Shown in pieces: positions 34,835-44,023 of a stretch of DNA of 64,000 nucleotides. Each line of letters opens with the position of its first letter. Positions within the stretch are counted from its first letter, which is position 1. The position numbers and the translations under genes were made by a program. This stretch comes from Bradyrhizobium sp. AZCC 2262 (lineage in GTDB: Bacteria > Pseudomonadota > Alphaproteobacteria > Rhizobiales > Xanthobacteraceae). The stretch is from contig NZ_JAZHRT010000001.1 of assembly GCF_036924535.1 (NCBI RefSeq), positions 4,650,001 through 4,714,000 on the forward strand, in the 5' to 3' direction. The notes beneath the pieces are model-generated. The model ran no database searches, was not told where the DNA came from, and saw only the letters and a list, made by a program, of their open reading frames with translations.

Positions 34835-36226
34835 TTACGCCGACTTCCGCACCGCGTTGTCGACCAGCGTCTTGCCGAGCGACCAGATCGCGCCGGGGAC
34901 CTTGTGGCTGGCGGCGATGACGTCGTCGAACGACTTTTCGATCCAGTTGCAATCTTCTTCCGTGATCACGAGCGGCGGCAGCAGCTTGATGGTGTGGCTG
35001 CCGTGGCCGGAGACCTGCGTCAGGATCTTGTGATCCTTGAACAGCGGCACGGTGATGAGCTGGCAGAACAGGCCCTTGTTGGCAGTCTCCAAGAGATTCC
35101 AGGAAGCCTTCAGCCGCAGCGATTTCGGCGGACCGAACTCGATGCCAATCATCAATCCCTTGCCGCGCACTTCCTTCAGCAATTCATAGCCCGGCACCAT
35201 GCGCGTGAGCGCGAGGCGAAGTTCGGCGCCGCGCTTGGCGGCCTGCTCGACCAGCTTTTCATGCTTGATCACGTCAAGGGTTGCGATGCCGGCGGCCATC
35301 GCCAGATCGTTCTTCGCAAAGGTCGAGCCGTGCACGACCGCGCGGTCCATCTGGTTGAAGATCTTGTCGAAGATGCTCTTGCGCGTCAGCAGCGCGCCGA
35401 CCGGCACGTGACCACCGGACAATGCCTTGGCCAGCAGCACCATGTCGGGCTCGACATTCCAGTGCTCGACCGCGAGGAATTTTCCGGTGCGGCCGATGCC
35501 GGTCTGGATTTCGTCGGCGATGAAGATGGTGCCATATTTCTTGCACAGCGCGGCGGCGCCCGGCAAAAATTCATCCGACGGCAAGTTGACGCCCTTGCCC
35601 TGGATCGGCTCGACGATGAAGGCGGCGACCTGGCGCGACGACAGCGCCTGCTCGAGGGCGGCAAGATCATTGAAAGGAATTTGCGTGCAGCCCGGCAGCA
35701 GCGGCTCGAATCCGGAGCGGAAGTTCGCGTCGTCCATCAGCGAGAGTGCGCCGTAAGACAGGCCGTGGAAGGAATGGGAACAGGAGACGATTCCCGGACG
35801 GCCGGTCGCGCCACGCGCGAACTTGATCGCGGCCTCGACGGTCTCGGCGCCGGAATTGGCAAAGAACACCTTGTCCAGATATGGCACATGTTCCAGCAGG
35901 CGTTCCGCCAGCACGCCGGCGAGCGTGGACACATCAAGTTGAACCAGATTGGGAAAATCGCTGTCGAGGACGCCTTTCAGCGCCTGACGCAGCACCGGAT
36001 GATTCCGGCCAATCGCAAAAACGCCAAATCCGCTCAGTAGATCAAGGTAGCGCGCCCCGTCACGATCGAACAGGTATTGACCTTGACCCTTCTGAAAGCC
36101 CACATCGTAGCCGATGGTCTTGAGCACCCTGACGAGCTGCTCATTCAGATGGCGTGCATGCAGGGAACTGCGCTGCGCCTGCCGCTCCACAAACATCTCG
36201 GAAACGTCTAGATATGAACTTGGCAT
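34835..36226 (-). CDS. hpnO: Aminotransferase class III, hopanoid biosynthesis HpnO
   Basis: A 463-residue PLP enzyme that converts the ribosylhopane-derived intermediate to aminobacteriohopanetriol. Motifs include FANSGAETVEAAIKFARGAT, the aspartate of FIADEIQTGIGRTGKF, and the PLP-lysine in VLLAKALSGGHVPVGAL. Subclass assignment to HpnO rests on the long N-terminus (MPSSYLDVSEMFVERQAQRS) and on the hopanoid neighbourhood; other class III enzymes are close. The 3' end has a decayed partner at 33889-33955. A divergent DUF2147 gene starts 102 bases away. Confidence 0.88.
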   Translation of the reverse strand: MPSSYLDVSEMFVERQAQRSSLHARHLNEQLVRVLKTIGYDVGFQKGQGQYLFDRDGARYLDLLSGFGVFAIGRNHPVLRQALKGVLDSDFPNLVQLDVSTLAGVLAERLLEHVPYLDKVFFANSGAETVEAAIKFARGATGRPGIVSCSHSFHGLSYGALSLMDDANFRSGFEPLLPGCTQIPFNDLAALEQALSSRQVAAFIVEPIQGKGVNLPSDEFLPGAAALCKKYGTIFIADEIQTGIGRTGKFLAVEHWNVEPDMVLLAKALSGGHVPVGALLTRKSIFDKIFNQMDRAVVHGSTFAKNDLAMAAGIATLDVIKHEKLVEQAAKRGAELRLALTRMVPGYELLKEVRGKGLMIGIEFGPPKSLRLKASWNLLETANKGLFCQLITVPLFKDHKILTQVSGHGSHTIKLLPPLVITEEDCNWIEKSFDDVIAASHKVPGAIWSLGKTLVDNAVRKSA

Positions 36227-36328
36227 TCGCTACATACGTCGGTTGATGGCCATTTCGTCAACTGAAAACACTCAATGCGGCGTTTTGACCGCCGCTTTGG
36301 ATCAGCTACTTAAACATAGGTTTGAACC

Positions 36329-37018
36329 ATGTTGCACTGCCCAAGAACCATCGCGCGTACAATAGTTTATTCGGGAGTTTTTTTAGCCACAGGTCTTAAT
36401 GCTGCGCTTGCCGCCGATCCCACCGGGGACTGGAAAGTAGCCGATGGTGTGGCCAATATTCGCGTCGCCCAATGTAGCGGCAATATGTGGGGCGTCGTCG
36501 CCTGGGAAAAGGTGCCGGGCGGCAAGGACAAGAATAATCCGGATGTCGCCAAGCAGAGCCGGCCGACCTTGGGCATGCCGATCCTGATCGACATGAAGAA
36601 AAAGCCCGGCGTCGATGCCTGGGAAGGCCAAGTTTATAACGCCAAGGACGGACAGCTCTACAGCTCGACGATCAAGCCGGTCGGCGCCGACCAGCTTGAG
36701 ATTCAGGGCTGCGTGCTCGGCTTCCTTTGCGGCGGTGAAACCTGGACCCGTGCCGGACCGCCGATTCCCTCGAGCCCCACCAACAGCATGGCCAAGGGTG
36801 CGCCGAAGGGAGCGCCCGGCGCGGCGCCCAAGACCGCAGCACCGGCTCCTGCACCGGCGGCACCGAAGACCACGGGTGCAGCGAATCCCGCACCTGCCAG
36901 CCCTGCGCCCGCGCCGAAAGCCGCGCCCGCTCAGAAGCAGGCGGCCGGCCAGCCGGGTCAGCCCGCCGATATCGGCGATATCTGCCTACTCCCCGACATC
37001 GCGCGGTTTGCCCATTAG
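36329..37018 (+). CDS. Exported DUF2147 protein with Ala/Pro-rich tail
   Basis: A 229-residue secreted protein. The signal peptide (IVYSGVFLATGLNAALA) ends near ALAADP. The DUF2147 domain covers about residues 29-140 (DPTGDWKVADGVANIRV, WEGQVYNAKDGQLYSS, LGFLCGGETWTR). A 75-residue Ala/Pro/Lys-rich linker follows, then QPADIGDICLLPDIARFAH, a short conserved end. Its last 33 bases overlap the 3' end of hpnN on the other strand. Function unknown; located between hpnO and hpnN, so it could serve the envelope. Confidence 0.87.
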   Translation: MLHCPRTIARTIVYSGVFLATGLNAALAADPTGDWKVADGVANIRVAQCSGNMWGVVAWEKVPGGKDKNNPDVAKQSRPTLGMPILIDMKKKPGVDAWEGQVYNAKDGQLYSSTIKPVGADQLEIQGCVLGFLCGGETWTRAGPPIPSSPTNSMAKGAPKGAPGAAPKTAAPAPAPAAPKTTGAANPAPASPAPAPKAAPAQKQAAGQPGQPADIGDICLLPDIARFAH

Positions 37019-39574
37019 GGCAGGCTGGAACAACAGCACCGCGGCCAGCGTGATGATGAACGACAGCACCAGCAGTTTACCCATGCTGGCGGTGCCGGGA
37101 TGACTGGATAGCCACAGGCTTCCGAACGCGGTCGCGGTCGTCAGCGCCGAGAAAAAGATCGCGCGCGTCAGGCTCGACTGCAGCAGATTCGTCCTCCCCT
37201 CGCGCCAGGCCGTGACGTAGTAGATCTTGAAGGCGACGCCGACGCCGAGCAGCAGCGGCAACGCGACGATATTGGCGAAGTTGAGCGGCAGCTCGATCAG
37301 CACGCAAAGTTCCAGCGTCACGGCACCGGCCACCAGCAGCGGCACCATCGTCATCAGCACGTCGCTGACCCGCCGCAGCGTCAAATAGAGCAACAGGCTG
37401 ATCACCAGCAGCGCCCAGATGCCGGCATGGATGAACGCCTTCACGATGGTGTCGCCGGATTTGAGAATCGACACCGGCCCGCCGATCGCATTCGGCTCGG
37501 CCGCCAGCACCGCATCGGCAAATCGGCGCAGGTTTTCGTTGTCGTTGGGATCGCCCTTCGGCAACGCCTCGACGCGAATCAACCCGTCCCTGGATTTCCA
37601 GCTGTTCAACAGTTCCGGCGGCAGCGTCTTCAGCGTGACGGGGCCTGCCTGCATCGTGTTCTTGAGCTGATCGAATACGATCTTGAGCGGGGTGACGAAA
37701 ATGTTCTGCGCCTTGTCGCGCGTCGCCTGGTTGCTGCCGGCCAATTTCGACAGCGCATCCGCCAGCCTTCGCGAGGCAACCGCGCCCGGCCCCTTGCCGT
37801 CGCCGGCGGTCCTGCGCAGGCTGTCGACGGAACTCTTCAGCGCCTCCACGTTCTCCTGATCGGTGGGCGCCGCATCGACGGAATCGGGATTGAGCGCGGG
37901 CCCCACCACCCTCGCCGCCTTCGCGATCAACTGCAGCTTGGCCGGCTGATCCTCAGGCACGAAACTGTCGATCGACATCACGCGCAGGACTTCCGGCAGC
38001 TTTTCCAGCCGCGCCTCGATCTTCTTCGCTTCCGCTTCCGACGTGGTCAGCACGTTGATGGCATTGGCGCCGGTGTTGGGGTCCTTGCGCAGGTCGAGGA
38101 AGGTCGCGATCGATTCAGCCTTCGGATTGCGCAGGTTGATCGGGTTGAAGTCGAATTTCATGAAATAGAGCAGCGGCAGACCGGCCACGACGAGAAGCAG
38201 CGTGCCAACGACGATGATGACGCGATGCCTTTCGAGGAATTCGTCCACCGGCGCCAGAAACGCGTAACCGACCGGCTCGCTTTCGCCGGGCGGGTGAAGC
38301 AGCTTCAGCATGGCAGGCAGCGCCGTGATGCTGGTGATGAACGCGATCAGCATGCCTGCGCCGGCAATCTTGCCGAGTTCGGAAATACCCTTGTAGTCGG
38401 TCGGCAGGAAACACAGGAAGCCGGCGGCGGTCGCCATCGCGGCGAGCGATAGCGGGACCGCGCAACGTCTGGCCGCGCTCTCCAGCGCGAGCGCCAGATC
38501 CTCGTTCTTGAAACGCTCGGAACGGTAGCGGACGCTGAACTGGATGCCGAAATCGACGCCGAGGCCGACGAACAGCACGGCAAAGGCGATCGACAGCAGG
38601 TTCAGCGACCCCACCATCATCAGACCGACCGCGGTCGTCAGCGAAAGGCCGATGAACAGGTTTACGAACACCGCGAAGATGATCTTCGCGGAATGCAGCG
38701 CCATCCAGAGAATTACGAGGACGATGAGGACGGTTACGATACCGTTGAGGATCGCGCCGTCCTGCACGGTCGAATATTCCTCATTCGCGATCGGAACCGG
38801 ACCGGTCAACCGCACGCGCGCTTTGTACTGGTCCGCGAAATTGAGATCGGTCGCGGCCTGCCGGATCGCATCGGTCGCACTCTTGCCGGGTTCCAACTCG
38901 CTGTAGTCGAGCTTCGGCTTGAACTCGATGAAGGCGCGGCGGTCGGCATCGGTCAAAGGCTTGTCGCTGGTAAGTTCGCGCCAGGAGAACGTCGCCGTCC
39001 CCTTGTTCAGGATGTCCTCGACCGTCTGGCTGATCAGGTTGAAGGGCCGTTCGGTATTGTCCAGCTTGACCTGCCCGCGCTTGACGCCGGCAAGCCCGGT
39101 CTCCAGCGCACCGGTCAGGCCGCGGATCGAGGGATCGCCGGCCATGATCTCGATCAGGGGGGCTGCGGCTTCGAGCTGGCCGGTGACCTTGCCGACTTCT
39201 TCCACCGGCAGGAACAACAGCCCGTTCTTTTCGAAGAACTCGCCGGAACCCAGCGGCTGCACCGATTCGAAATGCTTGGTGTCGCCGGTGAGTTTTGCGG
39301 CCAGCGCCTTGCTCGCGGCGCTGGCGAGTTCGGGCGTCGGCGCCTCGACGACGGCAAGAATCAGTTTTTCGCGGTCGAACGCCTGCTCGAACTGGTTGTC
39401 GCGCTTGCGCCAGTCGAGGTCGGGCGAAATCAGCGTGTTGATGTCGGTGTTGATGGCGAAATGCCGGGCGGCATAGTAGCTCGCTCCAACTGCCAGAAGC
39501 AGGGCGACGATGACGACGAGAGTGGCAAACCGCGTACAGGTTCTGACAACGGAGACAACAATACTGGTCAGCAC
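36986..39574 (-). CDS. hpnN: Hopanoid transporter HpnN (RND/MMPL superfamily)
   Basis: An 862-residue inner-membrane RND protein that shuttles hopanoids to the outer membrane in related species. A first membrane segment (LVVIVALLLAVGASYYAARH) precedes a large periplasmic domain. Next comes a block with the RND signature (GLGVDFGIQFSVRYRSERF), then a second periplasmic domain (about 470-710) and a final membrane block. The repeat-pair layout and length fit HpnN. It is divergent from ispH and hpnH. It belongs to the hopanoid locus though not to the hpnCDE operon. Confidence 0.93.
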   Translation of the reverse strand: MLTSIVVSVVRTCTRFATLVVIVALLLAVGASYYAARHFAINTDINTLISPDLDWRKRDNQFEQAFDREKLILAVVEAPTPELASAASKALAAKLTGDTKHFESVQPLGSGEFFEKNGLLFLPVEEVGKVTGQLEAAAPLIEIMAGDPSIRGLTGALETGLAGVKRGQVKLDNTERPFNLISQTVEDILNKGTATFSWRELTSDKPLTDADRRAFIEFKPKLDYSELEPGKSATDAIRQAATDLNFADQYKARVRLTGPVPIANEEYSTVQDGAILNGIVTVLIVLVILWMALHSAKIIFAVFVNLFIGLSLTTAVGLMMVGSLNLLSIAFAVLFVGLGVDFGIQFSVRYRSERFKNEDLALALESAARRCAVPLSLAAMATAAGFLCFLPTDYKGISELGKIAGAGMLIAFITSITALPAMLKLLHPPGESEPVGYAFLAPVDEFLERHRVIIVVGTLLLVVAGLPLLYFMKFDFNPINLRNPKAESIATFLDLRKDPNTGANAINVLTTSEAEAKKIEARLEKLPEVLRVMSIDSFVPEDQPAKLQLIAKAARVVGPALNPDSVDAAPTDQENVEALKSSVDSLRRTAGDGKGPGAVASRRLADALSKLAGSNQATRDKAQNIFVTPLKIVFDQLKNTMQAGPVTLKTLPPELLNSWKSRDGLIRVEALPKGDPNDNENLRRFADAVLAAEPNAIGGPVSILKSGDTIVKAFIHAGIWALLVISLLLYLTLRRVSDVLMTMVPLLVAGAVTLELCVLIELPLNFANIVALPLLLGVGVAFKIYYVTAWREGRTNLLQSSLTRAIFFSALTTATAFGSLWLSSHPGTASMGKLLVLSFIITLAAVLLFQPALMGKPRDVGE

Positions 39575-40019
39575 TTCGTTTCTTTCTAAATCTCAAAGGA
39601 GAGCTGGGCGAAAACGCCCGCTGTCTAGCGGAGTTCCCGAAGCCGATCTAATGTTGTTTTGGTTACTTGCCCGAGGGTTCAAGCGAAGCCGCCAAAACCG
39701 ACCGGAACGGGTGTTCGGGGCCGGTATACCCCGTCCGAATGGGCGATAAAGTGACGAACCGGTGAGGAGCAATGGTTGTCCAGCGCGCTTTTAGGTATTT
39801 TATTACCTATTGCCCGGTAACCATTGCGCGATGCACCTTTTCTAGCCACACAATTTTTGACACATAGTCCTGCGCTTCCATCTACTTGGGTGGGGATTAC
39901 CTGCGGGTTCCGGTCGTGGTGCGGATATTGCAAATATCCGGATGTGACCGGCTGCACGGAGACCTTCGGGTGAATTTGCGAATTCAGTACCTAGTGCAAC
40001 TATCGTGATGGATAATCCC
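39575..40019. other. Divergent intergenic region between hpnN and ispH
   Basis: About 445 bases without a gene. It holds a nested inverted repeat (39769-39827) in an AT-rich patch. Promoters of both hpnN and ispH should lie here. Nothing else is recognisable. Confidence 0.5.
39769..39827. repeat. Nested inverted repeats in the hpnN-ispH divergent promoter region
   Basis: Outer arms GCAATGGTT (39769-39777) and AACCATTGC (39819-39827) enclose inner arms TAGGTA (39792-39797) and TACCTA (39804-39809). The inner loop is AT-rich. Both arm pairs are perfect complements. Confidence 0.75.
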
Positions 40020-40946
40020 ATGGAAGTGTATCTAGCGCAGCCCCGCGGATTTTGTGCGGGCGTCGTGCGTGCCATCGAAATCGTTGAGCGCGCGCTCGAG
40101 AAATACGGTCCGCCGGTCTATGTCCGGCACGAGATCGTGCATAACAAATACGTGGTCGAAAGCCTCAAGGCCAAGGGCGCGATCTTCGTCGAAGATCTGT
40201 CGGAGGTTCCGCCGCGCGCGGTAACCGTCTTCAGCGCCCATGGCGTGGCCCGCAGCGTCGAGGAAGAGGCCGCCGCCCGCGGCCTGCCCGTCCTCAATGC
40301 CACCTGCCCGCTGGTCACCAAGGTCCATAATCAGGGCAAGCGGTATATGTCCAAAGGCCGTACCCTGGTACTGATCGGCCATGCCGGCCATCCCGAAGTC
40401 GAGGGCACCATGGGCCAGGTTCCGGGGCCGGTTCTGCTGGTCCAGAACGTCGACGACGTGGCGGTCCTGCCGCTGCCGACCGACGCCCCGGTGGCCTATA
40501 TCACCCAGACCACCCTTAGCGTGGATGACACAAAGGACATAATTGCGGCCCTTCAAGCCAAATTTACAGATATTCAAGGCCCCGACATCCGGGATATCTG
40601 CTATGCGACACAGAACCGGCAATCTGCGGTAAGGGACCTAAGTAAGCTAGTGGACGTCATTTTGGTGGTGGGCGCCGCCAATAGTTCCAACTCAAACAGG
40701 CTTCGCGAAATCGGCACCGAGGTCGGCGTCGCGAGTTATCTCATTGCCGACGGGAGCGAGTTGAATCCCGATTGGCTGAAGGATGCGAAAGCCGTCGGCA
40801 TTACGGCGGGCGCCTCGGCGCCCGAAGTTTTGGTCGATGACGTGATCGAGGCTTTGAGGCGTATCGGACCCGTCAAGGTGTCGGTGCTTCCGGGCCGAGA
40901 GGAGAACATCGAGTTCCGGCTTCCGGCCGAACTGACTGCGGGTTGA
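40020..40946 (+). CDS. ispH: 4-hydroxy-3-methylbut-2-enyl diphosphate reductase
   Basis: A 308-residue iron-sulfur enzyme of the MEP pathway that makes isopentenyl and dimethylallyl diphosphate, the precursors of squalene. The cluster cysteines are Cys12 (PRGFCAGV), Cys96 ([11 protein letters not shown]) and Cys194 ([11 protein letters not shown]), the same spacing as known enzymes. The conserved [12 protein letters not shown] and [12 protein letters not shown] are present. Start at [12 protein letters not shown] is preferred; an ATG 12 bases earlier is also possible. hpnH begins 65 bases after the stop, so the two are co-transcribed. Confidence 0.95.
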   Translation: MEVYLAQPRGFCAGVVRAIEIVERALEKYGPPVYVRHEIVHNKYVVESLKAKGAIFVEDLSEVPPRAVTVFSAHGVARSVEEEAAARGLPVLNATCPLVTKVHNQGKRYMSKGRTLVLIGHAGHPEVEGTMGQVPGPVLLVQNVDDVAVLPLPTDAPVAYITQTTLSVDDTKDIIAALQAKFTDIQGPDIRDICYATQNRQSAVRDLSKLVDVILVVGAANSSNSNRLREIGTEVGVASYLIADGSELNPDWLKDAKAVGITAGASAPEVLVDDVIEALRRIGPVKVSVLPGREENIEFRLPAELTAG

Positions 40947-41011
40947 TCCACTTCAAGATTCCAAGTCTGGGCCCCAGGCCCAGACCCAGGTCCAGAAAGA
41001 AAATCTCTCAA

Positions 41012-42181
41012 ATGGCAATACCATTCTTCAAGGAAATGCGTATCGGCGGCTATCTGATCAAGCAGAAGCTGCTTGGCCGGAAACGTTATCCGCTCGTGCT
41101 GATGCTGGAACCGTTGTTCCGCTGCAACCTCGCTTGTGTCGGCTGCGGCAAGATCGACTATCCCGACGCGATCCTCAACCGCCGCATGTCGGCGCAGGAG
41201 TGCTGGGACGCGGCCGACGAATGCGGTGCGCCGATGGTGGCAATCCCCGGCGGCGAGCCGCTGATTCACAAGGAGATCGGCGAGATCGTGCGCGGCCTCG
41301 TGGCGCGCAAGAAGTTCGTCTCGCTGTGCACCAACGCGCTGCTCCTGGAAAAGAAGCTCGATCTGTTCGAGCCCTCGCCCTATCTGTTCTTTTCGGTGCA
41401 TCTCGACGGCCTGAAGGACCACCACGACAAGGCGGTGTCGCAGAAGGGCGTGTTCGATCGCGCCGTCTCCGCGATCAAGGCCGCGAAAGCGCGCGGCTTC
41501 ACCGTCAACGTCAACGCCACGATCTTCGACGGCCATCCGGCTGAAGAGATCGCCAAGTTCCTCGACTTCACGACCGAACTCGGCGTCGGCGTCTCGATGT
41601 CGCCGGGCTACGCCTATGAGCGCGCCCCGGACCAGGAGCACTTCCTCAACCGCACCAAGACCAAGAAACTGTTCCGCGACGTGTTCGCGCTCGGCAAGGG
41701 CAAGAAGTGGAACTTCATGCATTCCGGCCTGTTCCTGGACTTCCTCGCAGGTAACCAGAGCTACGAATGCACGCCGTGGGGCATGCCGGCCCGCAACATC
41801 TTCGGCTGGCAGAAACCCTGCTATCTGCTCGGTGAAGGCTACACCAAGACCTTCAAGGAGCTGATGGAGACGACGGACTGGAACACCTACGGCACCGGCA
41901 AGTACGAGAAGTGCGCCGATTGCATGGCGCATTGCGGCTACGAGCCGACGGCTGCCAACGCCGCCCTGGTCAATCCGTTGAAAGCGATGTGGGTCGCGCT
42001 CCGCGGCGTCCGCACCACGGGGCCGATGGCACCCGAAATCGATCTCTCCAAGCAGCGCCCGGCGCAGTACATCTTCTCGGCTGAGGTGCAGAAGCGCCTG
42101 TCCGAGATCCGCCGCGACGAGGCGGCGGCTGCCGCCGCCAAGCAGCAAGCGAAAGAAGAAAAAGCCTCCACCGCCGCCTGA
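41012..42181 (+). CDS. hpnH: Hopanoid biosynthesis radical SAM protein HpnH (adenosylhopane synthase)
   Basis: A 389-residue radical SAM enzyme that joins the 5'-deoxyadenosyl group to hopene as the first step of side-chain making. The cluster motif is C38, C42 and C45 (FRCNLACVGCG). IPGGEPLIHKEIGEIV and SMSPGYAYERAPDQEHFL are HpnH hallmarks, and CADCMAHCGYEP near the C-terminus is a further cysteine cluster. Start at MAIPFFKEMRIGGYL. A strong terminator follows, so ispH-hpnH is a two-gene unit. Confidence 0.95.
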   Translation: MAIPFFKEMRIGGYLIKQKLLGRKRYPLVLMLEPLFRCNLACVGCGKIDYPDAILNRRMSAQECWDAADECGAPMVAIPGGEPLIHKEIGEIVRGLVARKKFVSLCTNALLLEKKLDLFEPSPYLFFSVHLDGLKDHHDKAVSQKGVFDRAVSAIKAAKARGFTVNVNATIFDGHPAEEIAKFLDFTTELGVGVSMSPGYAYERAPDQEHFLNRTKTKKLFRDVFALGKGKKWNFMHSGLFLDFLAGNQSYECTPWGMPARNIFGWQKPCYLLGEGYTKTFKELMETTDWNTYGTGKYEKCADCMAHCGYEPTAANAALVNPLKAMWVALRGVRTTGPMAPEIDLSKQRPAQYIFSAEVQKRLSEIRRDEAAAAAAKQQAKEEKASTAA

Positions 42182-42200
42182 GCGGGGCGGAGAAAAGATT

Positions 42201-42238
42201 AGGGCCCGGTTCTCAGCGAACCGGGCCCTTTCTTTTTC
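42201..42238 (+). terminator. Rho-independent terminator after hpnH
   Basis: A 12-base perfect stem (AGGGCCCGGTTC / GAACCGGGCCCT) with loop TCAGC is followed by TTCTTTTTC. Confidence 0.93.
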
Positions 42239-42266
42239 GTGTTTCTCGGACCGTCGTGGAACGCCG

Positions 42267-43154
42267 CTAATTCGTCCGAGTCCGCAGAAGCAGATTCTCG
42301 ATCTCTGCCGCGCGCCGGGAGCTGAGTGTGCCGCGCTCGACTCCGAGCGGGACATTGCGGAGAGCCAGTTCGCGGTACAACGCGCCCGAGGAAGGAAAGC
42401 GCGCGTCCAATGCTTCGAGGTGCTTGAGGATCGTTCCAACGTCCCCGCGCGCCACGCACCCGCCCATGCCGTTGGCCAGTCCGCCGTCAAGAACGGCTGC
42501 GACCGTCCCCCGCAGCAGCGGCATCATGGCACGCAGCGCGTCTGCCTCGCTGGCGCCAAAACTCTTCCAGAGTTCGACGCCTTCCTTGAGCAGAGCGATC
42601 AGGAACGGACCGACATAGTAGGCCGAGGCATGATAAAGCGCTCGCACGCCAGCCGGCAGCGCCAGCGGTTCGCACCCGATGCTGGTCGCGAGCATTTCCA
42701 GCTCACGCCTGAAATCGGGTTCTGCTTCGATGCCGACGGTGCATCCGCGCAACCCCTCGAGCGCGACGTCGGGATTTGCAAACATCTGCATCGGATGAAA
42801 TCCGCCGGTTAGGGCGCCTGCGGATTTCGCGTGATCCAGCGCCGCCAGTTCGGTCGCTCCGCTGCAATGGACGACGCGGTGACGCGCCTCCCACCGCAAA
42901 TCGCGGCAGACCGGCAGGATCGCGTCGTCGCTCACCGCCAGGAAGACCACATCGCAGATGTCCACGACCTCTTGCGCATGGGTCATCGGCCGGGCTGACG
43001 GTACCCGGGATCCCAGGCGACGCGCCGCATCGGGGCCACGGTTGTAAAAAGCCGTGATGTTCAGGTTGGCGCGGTCAAACGCCGGCGCGAGCGTTTGCGC
43101 CACACGACCGGCGCCGATGAAGCCGATTCTCAACGCCGCCAGCGCCGTGCTCAT
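42267..43154 (-). CDS. Rossmann-like/DUF2520 domain oxidoreductase
   Basis: A 295-residue protein of the DUF2520 family. The N-terminal Rossmann fold starts LRIGFIGAGRVAQTLAPAFD (GxGxxA pattern), and FLAVSDDAILPVCRDL and VVHCSGATELAALDH follow. The C-terminal DUF2520 part is helical (GAVRALYHASAYYVGPFLIA-like region, LRGTVAAVLDGGLANGM). These proteins resemble ketopantoate reductase or NADP-linked dehydrogenases, but the substrate is unknown. The ATG overlaps the aldolase stop by ATGA. Fourth gene of the tetR-aidB operon. Confidence 0.88.
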   Translation of the reverse strand: MSTALAALRIGFIGAGRVAQTLAPAFDRANLNITAFYNRGPDAARRLGSRVPSARPMTHAQEVVDICDVVFLAVSDDAILPVCRDLRWEARHRVVHCSGATELAALDHAKSAGALTGGFHPMQMFANPDVALEGLRGCTVGIEAEPDFRRELEMLATSIGCEPLALPAGVRALYHASAYYVGPFLIALLKEGVELWKSFGASEADALRAMMPLLRGTVAAVLDGGLANGMGGCVARGDVGTILKHLEALDARFPSSGALYRELALRNVPLGVERGTLSSRRAAEIENLLLRTRTN

Positions 43155-43993
43155 TGAGCATAGCTCCCGTCGATGCGATCGAGCCTTCGTAACAGCGCCG
43201 GCCATTCCAGCAGGCCGTAGCCGGCTTGCAGATTTTGCGCCGCTTCGTTCAATACCGGATTGGTATCGCGCTCGTTGTCCAGCGTGATCTCGGTGCCCGC
43301 GAAGCAGGTCACGGTGTTGTCGATCGCCGTTTCGGTCGGCGCGTGAAGCGGCCGTCCGCAGCCGAGCGCGTCGACCTGTATCCGGCAAGCCTGCTCCAGC
43401 CAATAGATGGCATTGAACGCCTGCGGAATCGTGTTGCCGCAGGCCAGCAGGCCATGATTGCGTAGAACCAGCACGTTGTTTCGGCCGAGATCGGCGACAA
43501 CCCGGTCGCATTCGTCCCGATCGATCGCCGGTCCCTCGAAGTCGTGATAGCCGATCCGCCCGTGAAACCGCATCGCCGTCTGGGACAGCGGAAGCAGCCC
43601 TTCGGCGAGCGCACTGACGGCCGTGCCGGCCCTGGTGTGAGTATGGAGAACGCATTTTACGTCGGGCCGCGCCCGGTGGATTGGGGCATGCAGATAGAAT
43701 CCGGCCACGTTGACATTGTAGCCGTGATCGGGCTGCAGCAAGGTCCGGCCATCGATATCGATCTTGACGAGGCTCGACGCGGTGATTTCCTCGTACAGCA
43801 TGCCATATGGATTGATCAGATATTGGTCGTCATGCGCCGGGACCTGTGCACTGATGTGGTTGTAGATCAGGTCGGTCATTCCATAGAGCGCCACCAATCG
43901 GTAACACGCCGCGAGATCGACGCGGGTCGCCCACTCCTCTTCCCCCACGGCGGCCCGGATGTCGTTGACGGAGCGAATTTCGGTTTGATGCAT
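43151..43993 (-). CDS. Class II aldolase/adducin family protein
   Basis: A 280-residue protein of the class II aldolase fold. The metal-binding histidines are in CVLHTHTRAGTAVSAL and, later, VLRNHGLLACG. A glutamate-rich start (VGEEEWATRVDLAACYRLVA) leads to LIYNHISAQVP. Members include fuculose-phosphate aldolase, methylthioribulose dehydratase and adducin-like proteins; no phosphate-binding specifics are visible, so activity is open. Start at MHQTEIRSVNDIRAAV. Sits between the AidB-like gene and the DUF2520 gene. Confidence 0.88.
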   Translation of the reverse strand: MHQTEIRSVNDIRAAVGEEEWATRVDLAACYRLVALYGMTDLIYNHISAQVPAHDDQYLINPYGMLYEEITASSLVKIDIDGRTLLQPDHGYNVNVAGFYLHAPIHRARPDVKCVLHTHTRAGTAVSALAEGLLPLSQTAMRFHGRIGYHDFEGPAIDRDECDRVVADLGRNNVLVLRNHGLLACGNTIPQAFNAIYWLEQACRIQVDALGCGRPLHAPTETAIDNTVTCFAGTEITLDNERDTNPVLNEAAQNLQAGYGLLEWPALLRRLDRIDGSYAQ

Positions 43994-44023
43994 GTTACCT
44001 GGCCGCAACCGCGGCCCCTCTTA

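Noticed and set aside
40736..42490. A 584-codon minus-strand frame across ispH and hpnH
   Set aside because: The plus-strand genes carry conserved catalytic motifs; this frame has none and crosses the terminator after hpnH.
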